Assembly (NCBI GenBank): GCA_964575335.1
Contig: CAZNPU010000048.1
Location: 1-9,634 of the forward strand
DNA from: CAZNPU01 sp964575335
Lineage (GTDB): Bacteria; Planctomycetota; Phycisphaerae; Phycisphaerales; SM1A02
Direction of reading: 5' to 3'
Length of the DNA: 9,634 nt
Positions 6,419 to 9,634 of this stretch are shown here, piece by piece. Numbering within the stretch: the stretch's first letter is position 1; each line of letters opens with the position of its first letter. The notes beneath the pieces are model-generated. The model saw only the letters and a list, made by a program, of their open reading frames with translations. It was not told where the DNA came from and searched no databases. A program made the position numbers and the translations under genes.

Positions 6419-6451
6419 GCGTCGCCCCTTGATCGGGGCGTGGATTGAAAC
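6419..6451 (+). repeat. Stand-alone type I-C CRISPR repeat-like element
   Basis: This 33-nt element shares with the 34-nt array repeat the first nine bases (GCGTCGCCC) and the 3' part GGGCG-N-GGATTGAAAC, differing there only at N (T here, C in the array). CGCCCC and GGGGCG form a 6-bp stem around TTGATC, keeping the 11-nt 3' tail needed for a Cas5c handle. The inner stem and loop are different from the array, so it is not a recent copy of an array repeat. Structure is conserved while sequence has drifted, which suggests selection for Cas5c recognition. Confidence 0.93.
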
Positions 6452-6485
6452 CGAGTCGTCACAGTGAAAAAAGGGGTACGGTGAT

Positions 6486-6519
6486 GCGGGCGAGCCCTCA
6501 CAGGCTCGCCTGCCTTTTT
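6486..6519 (+). terminator. Intrinsic terminator of the crRNA-like RNA
   Basis: GCGGGCGAGCC (6486-6496) pairs with GGCTCGCCTGC (6503-6513), an 11-bp stem with one G-T pair and a 6-nt loop. One C and five Ts (6515-6519) follow. The stem begins directly after the 34-nt spacer-like segment. On the minus strand the hairpin lacks an adjacent T-run, so it is a poor terminator for cas3, which ends only 6 nt away at 6525. Confidence 0.88.
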
Positions 6520-6524
6520 GGGCT

Positions 6525-8909
6525 TCAAATCACGCACTGCATTTCCTCTGGCAATTGCAATCCGAGCAGGTCGGTGTCGTACTTGTCCTTTGAAAGCAGG
6601 TACCACCAGTCCGGCGGCGCACCTTCCTGTTGACGCCGGCGATTGAACCACAGCGGTGCGAGCACCGACCGGCCAGCGGCGTCGTCGCGCAGTGGAAAGA
6701 GGCCAACCGTGAGCGGCCGGGCGCGATGAATCCACTGGCGAATGCTGTTGGGCGTTCGCGGGGCGTTGGATTCCAATTCCTCCACCAGCAAGTCGAACTC
6801 CGCAGGGTCGTCTGGTACGAGAACATTCATTGATCTGGTATCGATCAGGCGATAGAGGCGATCGACTTCAGCGAACCGGCCGGTCTGGATGGCCTTGATC
6901 AGTTCCTGTTCATCTTTCCGTACGTTGGTGCTGAGGCCTGTGAGGTCGTAGAAGATCTGAAAGTAGCGGCGCAACAGGTCAGGGTTGTTGAGAATGTTCA
7001 AGGTGTCCAGGTTTCCATGCTCGGCGCGAAGCGCTGCAAGGAATGTCTGCGTGGCGCCGACGGCCTCGTGATATCCGGGCGGGAACGTGGATTTCTCATC
7101 GCCATCATGAGGATTGATGACAATCACTTCGCCGGGCGTTGTGTTGCGGCCATGGCGATTGCAGCGGCCAGCAGCCTGAGCAATTGCGTCCAGTGGCGCG
7201 ATGGCTCGATAGACAACTGGAAAGTCGATATTGACGCCTGCTTCGACACATTGCGTTGCGACCAGGCGCAGAGGGGGTTTTTGTTCCAGCCGGGCTTCCA
7301 CCGTATCGAGCACGCGGCGACGATGACGCGGACAGAGCCGGGTAGAAAGGTGCAGCACGTGCTCGATCTTCTGTTCATTGCGCAGCATTGAGGCCAGTTG
7401 AGCGGCGTGCCGCGTGAGATTGACGATGCAAAGCGCTTGCGGGCTGGGATGTTGCGTCAACTCGTGTGCCAGCTCAGTAAGCGACAGCGGTACCTCATGT
7501 CGCCAGCGCACGCGATATCGTTGTGCTCCAACGCGAAACATCGACTGCATGTGAGATGCGGGAACGATCTCACTTGGGTGCCAGCCGACGGGGTTCAGTT
7601 CGCGTACGCGCTGGTCGAGATGATCGAATGCCGGCTGTGTGGCAGTTGCGAATAGCACGGTGCTGCGAAATGGACCGGTTGGATCGGCGAGCCGAGCGAG
7701 CGTCGCGAGGGTGGCGGTGGCCAGATGCGGCGGAAGCGTCTGCACCTCGTCGAAGAGGATGACACTTTGCGCCAGTCGATGGAGCTTGCGGCAACGACCG
7801 GGGCGATGGGCCATAAGCGATTCAAGCAGCTTGACGTGTGAGGTGAGGATGATCGGGCTGTCCCAGTTCTCCGCAAGCAGCCGAAGCGAGTCGGATGCTG
7901 CGTTCTCATGAACGGAATCAGTGCCGTTCTGCGAGCGCGCCTCACTGTCAATACGATCAGCGAGGCTGTGGTCTTCAAGCACAGAGCCGGCCGCAAAACC
8001 AGCATGTTGACTGAACAGGCCATGGTAGATTTTTGCGGTCTGCTCGATGATGTTGAGGAAAGGCATGACGAGCACGATGCGGCGAAGCCCATGTTTTTCG
8101 GCATGTCGCAATGCGAAACCGAGCATCGCGAGTGTTTTGCCCGCGCCGGTAGGGGCGGTGAGTGTGTAAATGCCGGGCGGGCCAGCAGCTGCGTCAAGGC
8201 ATGACTGCCACAGCACATGTCGGGCCTGTTGAATGGGCGATGGAGGAGTGGCGGAGGCAGATTTAGCGGCAACGCATTTGCAGACATGTTCGAAGGCGCG
8301 TTCGACATCAAGCTGCGGGCCTTCCGGGCGATAACGTCGGGGCTGATCGGCATCGCCGGCAAAATGTGCTTCGGTTTCGATGAAGTCAGCGTCAACGAGT
8401 GTAGAAAAGAACCCCCGCACATCGAGCATGGCTGCTGCTATTGAATTGGCATGGATGCTTCCGCCTGACTCCAGCTTTGGAAAGTCAAAACAGTCTGCCT
8501 TCCATCGTTGGAGCAGTCGATTCACATCTGGATCAGTGAGACTTTCTGGAGTCTGCAGAATCTGTTCTTGGAGCTCACGGCGATAATGCTGGAAGCTTGG
8601 CTGCAGATCGGGTAAGCCCACATGATGACCTTGTATTGCTAAAGCAATCGCTGTACCGTTGCGTTTATATTTTTCAAGGGCTACGTACGCACCAACAGTC
8701 CAGTGGTCTTTACCTGGTTCACCAGAATCGGTCAATCGCTGCTGAAATTGATCAGCATATTTGCCAAGATCGTGCAGCAGACCAGCGGCGTACGCCGCCG
8801 CACATGCTCCGAAAGGTTGTGCGAATGTGGCTGCTCGCTTCGCCACAGCTTGCAGGTGAACCGCAAGCGGCTCCTTAACGCCTGCAGTGTTACCGCTATG
8901 CGCGTACAT
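6525..8909 (-). CDS. cas3: Cas3 helicase-nuclease (HD domain fused to SF2 helicase)
   Basis: The effector of type I interference: it unwinds and degrades DNA marked by Cascade. With ATG at 8909 it is 794 aa and begins MYAHSGNTAGVKEPLAVHL, the usual Cas3 N-terminus. The N-terminal HD nuclease shows HLQAV (18-22), HDLGK (46-50), QGHH (93-96) and a DADF metal-site motif (173-176). The helicase shows Walker A APTGAGKT (252-259), DEVQ (387-390), FATATQP (420-426), VATQCVEAGVNID (550-562) and QAAGRCNRHGR (578-588). All motifs are intact. The ATG lacks a good Shine-Dalgarno sequence; in-frame TTG codons at 8963 and 8957 follow a G-rich stretch (AGGGGGG) and would add 16-18 residues. Its own promoter lies upstream and the crRNA-like gene separates it from cas5c. 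Confidence 0.95.
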   Translation of the reverse strand: MYAHSGNTAGVKEPLAVHLQAVAKRAATFAQPFGACAAAYAAGLLHDLGKYADQFQQRLTDSGEPGKDHWTVGAYVALEKYKRNGTAIALAIQGHHVGLPDLQPSFQHYRRELQEQILQTPESLTDPDVNRLLQRWKADCFDFPKLESGGSIHANSIAAAMLDVRGFFSTLVDADFIETEAHFAGDADQPRRYRPEGPQLDVERAFEHVCKCVAAKSASATPPSPIQQARHVLWQSCLDAAAGPPGIYTLTAPTGAGKTLAMLGFALRHAEKHGLRRIVLVMPFLNIIEQTAKIYHGLFSQHAGFAAGSVLEDHSLADRIDSEARSQNGTDSVHENAASDSLRLLAENWDSPIILTSHVKLLESLMAHRPGRCRKLHRLAQSVILFDEVQTLPPHLATATLATLARLADPTGPFRSTVLFATATQPAFDHLDQRVRELNPVGWHPSEIVPASHMQSMFRVGAQRYRVRWRHEVPLSLTELAHELTQHPSPQALCIVNLTRHAAQLASMLRNEQKIEHVLHLSTRLCPRHRRRVLDTVEARLEQKPPLRLVATQCVEAGVNIDFPVVYRAIAPLDAIAQAAGRCNRHGRNTTPGEVIVINPHDGDEKSTFPPGYHEAVGATQTFLAALRAEHGNLDTLNILNNPDLLRRYFQIFYDLTGLSTNVRKDEQELIKAIQTGRFAEVDRLYRLIDTRSMNVLVPDDPAEFDLLVEELESNAPRTPNSIRQWIHRARPLTVGLFPLRDDAAGRSVLAPLWFNRRRQQEGAPPDWWYLLSKDKYDTDLLGLQLPEEMQCVI

Positions 8910-9024
8910 TGGCGCGCTTGCATCAGCTCGTGCTAAATTCTCCTGTAGATCGCCCAACCACAACCCCCCTTACTCGAGCCCATGCGCCGAGCCATGCAGT
9001 GGCGTGGCCCGCCTGCGTGGCTGC

Positions 9025-9053
9025 ATGGTACACGATATCGGGTGACGTGCCAA
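9025..9053 (-). promoter_or_regulatory. Candidate cas3 promoter
   Basis: On the minus strand TTGGCA (9053-9048, five of six -35 bases) and TACCAT (9030-9025, four of six -10 bases) are separated by 17 bp. The predicted start near 9018 gives a 5' leader of about 110 nt. An 11-nt palindrome AGACG-T-CGTCT (9061-9071) sits just upstream, between the -35 and the 36-bp repeat. No target of the crRNA-like RNA was found here, so cas3 seems to be controlled separately. Confidence 0.45.
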
Positions 9054-9071
9054 TGGCTGAAGACGTCGTCT

Positions 9072-9107
9072 GTGTCTGCATCATCGATGCCGTAAGGCGT
9101 TGAGCAC
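9072..9107. repeat. 36-bp direct repeat, copy 1 (upstream of cas3)
   Basis: This element, starting GTGTCTGCATC and ending GGCGTTGAGCAC on the plus strand, is identical over all 36 positions to 9562-9597, and the flanks diverge at once on both sides. Its centre folds: CGATGCC and GGCGTTG pair around a GTAA tetraloop, with two G-T wobbles. The ends are GTG and CAC. Length, terminal symmetry and the central hairpin resemble a CRISPR repeat of another subtype, but a single copy here cannot prove this. Confidence 0.85.
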
Positions 9108-9173
9108 TGTCACTTGCCAACGGACAATATGTCACGTCCAACGCGGAAGTGCGCATCGAATTCCGCAAATTGC

Positions 9174-9491
9174 CTATTCTTTTGATTGGCCACGAAGCTT
9201 CTCGACAAACTCGGCTAGCAACTGGGCTGGGTCTGCAACAGGACGGCGGCGGTGGATGATGTTCCTGCCCAGTTCATCCAAAAACATTCTGGCGTCATGC
9301 GGAAACGATGTCTCTCTCAACAGTCGCATGAATCCAACCATCTGATACTCGAAGGCACGCGACTTCTCGTGCTCCGACCCATACGGCAAAGCCGCCTTCT
9401 TTGCCTTATCTGCATCGGAGCGTACGGCCTTCTTCAGCGTGACAGAACCATATCGTTCCGTCTCACTCGTTGTCTGCGCCCGCTTTGACAT
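9174..9491 (-). CDS. Hypothetical protein between the two 36-bp repeats
   Basis: I do not recognise this protein. With ATG at 9491 it has 105 aa, beginning MSKRAQTTSETERYGSVTLKK. It is hydrophilic and probably helical, with a charged N-terminal half (KAVRSDADKAKKAA) and a C-terminal half containing FEYQMVGFMRLLRE (47-60), ARMFLDELGRNIIHRRR (67-83) and LLAEFVEKLRGQ (91-102). No signal peptide, membrane segment or known catalytic motif is visible. In-frame alternative starts are ATGs at 9503 and 9518 (the latter with AAGG close by) and a TTG at 9557. Coding status rests on the open frame and its protein-like composition. It lies 66 nt from copy 1 of the 36-bp repeat and is probably independent of the cas operon. 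Confidence 0.6.
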   Translation of the reverse strand: MSKRAQTTSETERYGSVTLKKAVRSDADKAKKAALPYGSEHEKSRAFEYQMVGFMRLLRETSFPHDARMFLDELGRNIIHRRRPVADPAQLLAEFVEKLRGQSKE

Positions 9492-9561
9492 AGTGGAAAG
9501 CATAGCAGAGATCAGCATGCGCCTTGAAGCGTGAGGGGGCAAAGATTTTCTCAACAAAATG

Positions 9562-9597
9562 GTGTCTGCATCATCGATGCCGTAAGGCGTTGAGCAC
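9562..9597. repeat. 36-bp direct repeat, copy 2 (upstream of the hypothetical gene)
   Basis: Exact copy of 9072-9107 in the same orientation, 490 bp away. The 37 nt remaining after it (9598-9634) are as long as a typical spacer, so this could be the first repeat of a second array running off the window. On its other side lies ATTTT-GTTGAG-AAAAT on the minus strand (9544-9559), a small imperfect hairpin. Confidence 0.85.
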
Positions 9598-9634
9598 GTC
9601 TCATCGTATCCGGTGGATAGCCGGAGTTGCCCCG

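Larger units (their letters stand above)
6373..6519 (+). ncRNA. Solitary crRNA-like regulatory RNA (CreR/CreA-like)
   Basis: A plus-strand unit lies opposite to all cas genes. It holds one type I-C repeat-like element (6419-6451), 34 nt of spacer-like sequence (6452-6485, the same length as the array spacer), then an 11-bp terminator hairpin and T5. There is no second repeat. A near-consensus promoter precedes it. Cas5c cleavage after the repeat stem would leave the 11-nt handle TGGATTGAAAC on the spacer-like part. CreA and CreR RNAs, described in other CRISPR-Cas types, use this layout to make Cascade repress toxin or cas promoters through partial pairing. The matched target in the cas operon promoter (6315-6351) supports that role here. 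The 5' end is predicted and expression is not shown. Confidence 0.85.

Noticed and set aside
6467..6513. Terminator for cas3 on the minus strand
   Set aside because: The hairpin at 6486-6513 is followed on that strand by a mixed stretch; the T-run (6467-6472) begins more than 10 nt from the stem, too far for intrinsic termination.
6298..6735. Minus-strand open frame continuing upstream of the 79-aa gene through the regulatory block into cas3
   Set aside because: The upstream part is the cas3 C-terminal region read in another frame plus the intergenic block. The ATG at 6297 has a proper ribosome binding site and the promoter lies inside the extension.
9492..9557. TTG start at 9557 for the hypothetical gene
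   Set aside because: No Shine-Dalgarno sequence stands before it and the added residues look non-conserved; ATG at 9491 is simpler, though ATGs at 9503 and 9518 remain possible.
9072..9597. Integron attC sites flanking a gene cassette
   Set aside because: GTTGAGC fits the R' box and cassette size is plausible, but a matching R'' box at the other end is missing in copy 1 and the 36-bp unit is shorter than known attC sites. No integrase is in the window.

Overview
The window carries a complete type I-C CRISPR-Cas locus of a bacterium, read almost entirely on the minus strand. From high to low coordinates the order is cas3, a short intergenic regulatory block, a 79-codon unrecognised gene, cas5c, cas8c (with a probable internal cas11c start), cas7c, cas4, cas1, cas2, leader, and the beginning of a CRISPR array. 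Host lineage cannot be fixed. The DNA is moderately GC-rich by eye, start sites carry Shine-Dalgarno sequences and the promoter candidates look like sigma-70 promoters, so it is a bacterium. Nothing seen narrows this further.

Layout. 1-133: leader-proximal end of a type I-C array (two 34-nt repeats, one complete 34-nt spacer). 134-332: leader. 333-3416: cas2, cas1, cas4, cas7c, tightly packed. 3489-6061: cas8c and cas5c, overlapping by one base. 6058-6297: small basic protein whose stop overlaps the cas5c start (ATGA). 6298-6524: 227-nt regulatory block. 6525-8909: cas3 with its own promoter upstream. 9072-9107 and 9562-9597: a perfect 36-bp direct repeat flanking a 105-codon hypothetical gene (9174-9491). 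The window ends 37 nt after the second copy.

The most notable feature is in the 227-nt block. On the plus strand, opposite to all cas genes, lies a solitary type I-C repeat-like element (6419-6451), followed by exactly 34 nt of spacer-like sequence (6452-6485) and a strong intrinsic terminator (6486-6519). A GTGACA-N17-TATGAT promoter precedes it. The spacer-like part matches a site in the same intergenic region, at the predicted start of the cas5c-operon transcript. That site has a TTC PAM and agrees at 12 of the first 14 positions. The two mismatches are at positions 6 and 12, where type I crRNAs flip their bases out. This is the architecture of a cas-regulating crRNA-like RNA (CreR/CreA-like): Cascade loaded with it should bind, but probably not destroy, the promoter of its own operon. 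The site also covers the -35 of the small RNA's own promoter, so the loop could limit both Cascade and its guide.

Working together: Cas5c would process both the array transcript and the solitary RNA. Cas5c, Cas7c, Cas8c and Cas11c form Cascade, Cas3 degrades targets, and Cas4-Cas1-Cas2 acquire spacers. Cas3 has a separate promoter and seems to lie outside the proposed feedback loop.
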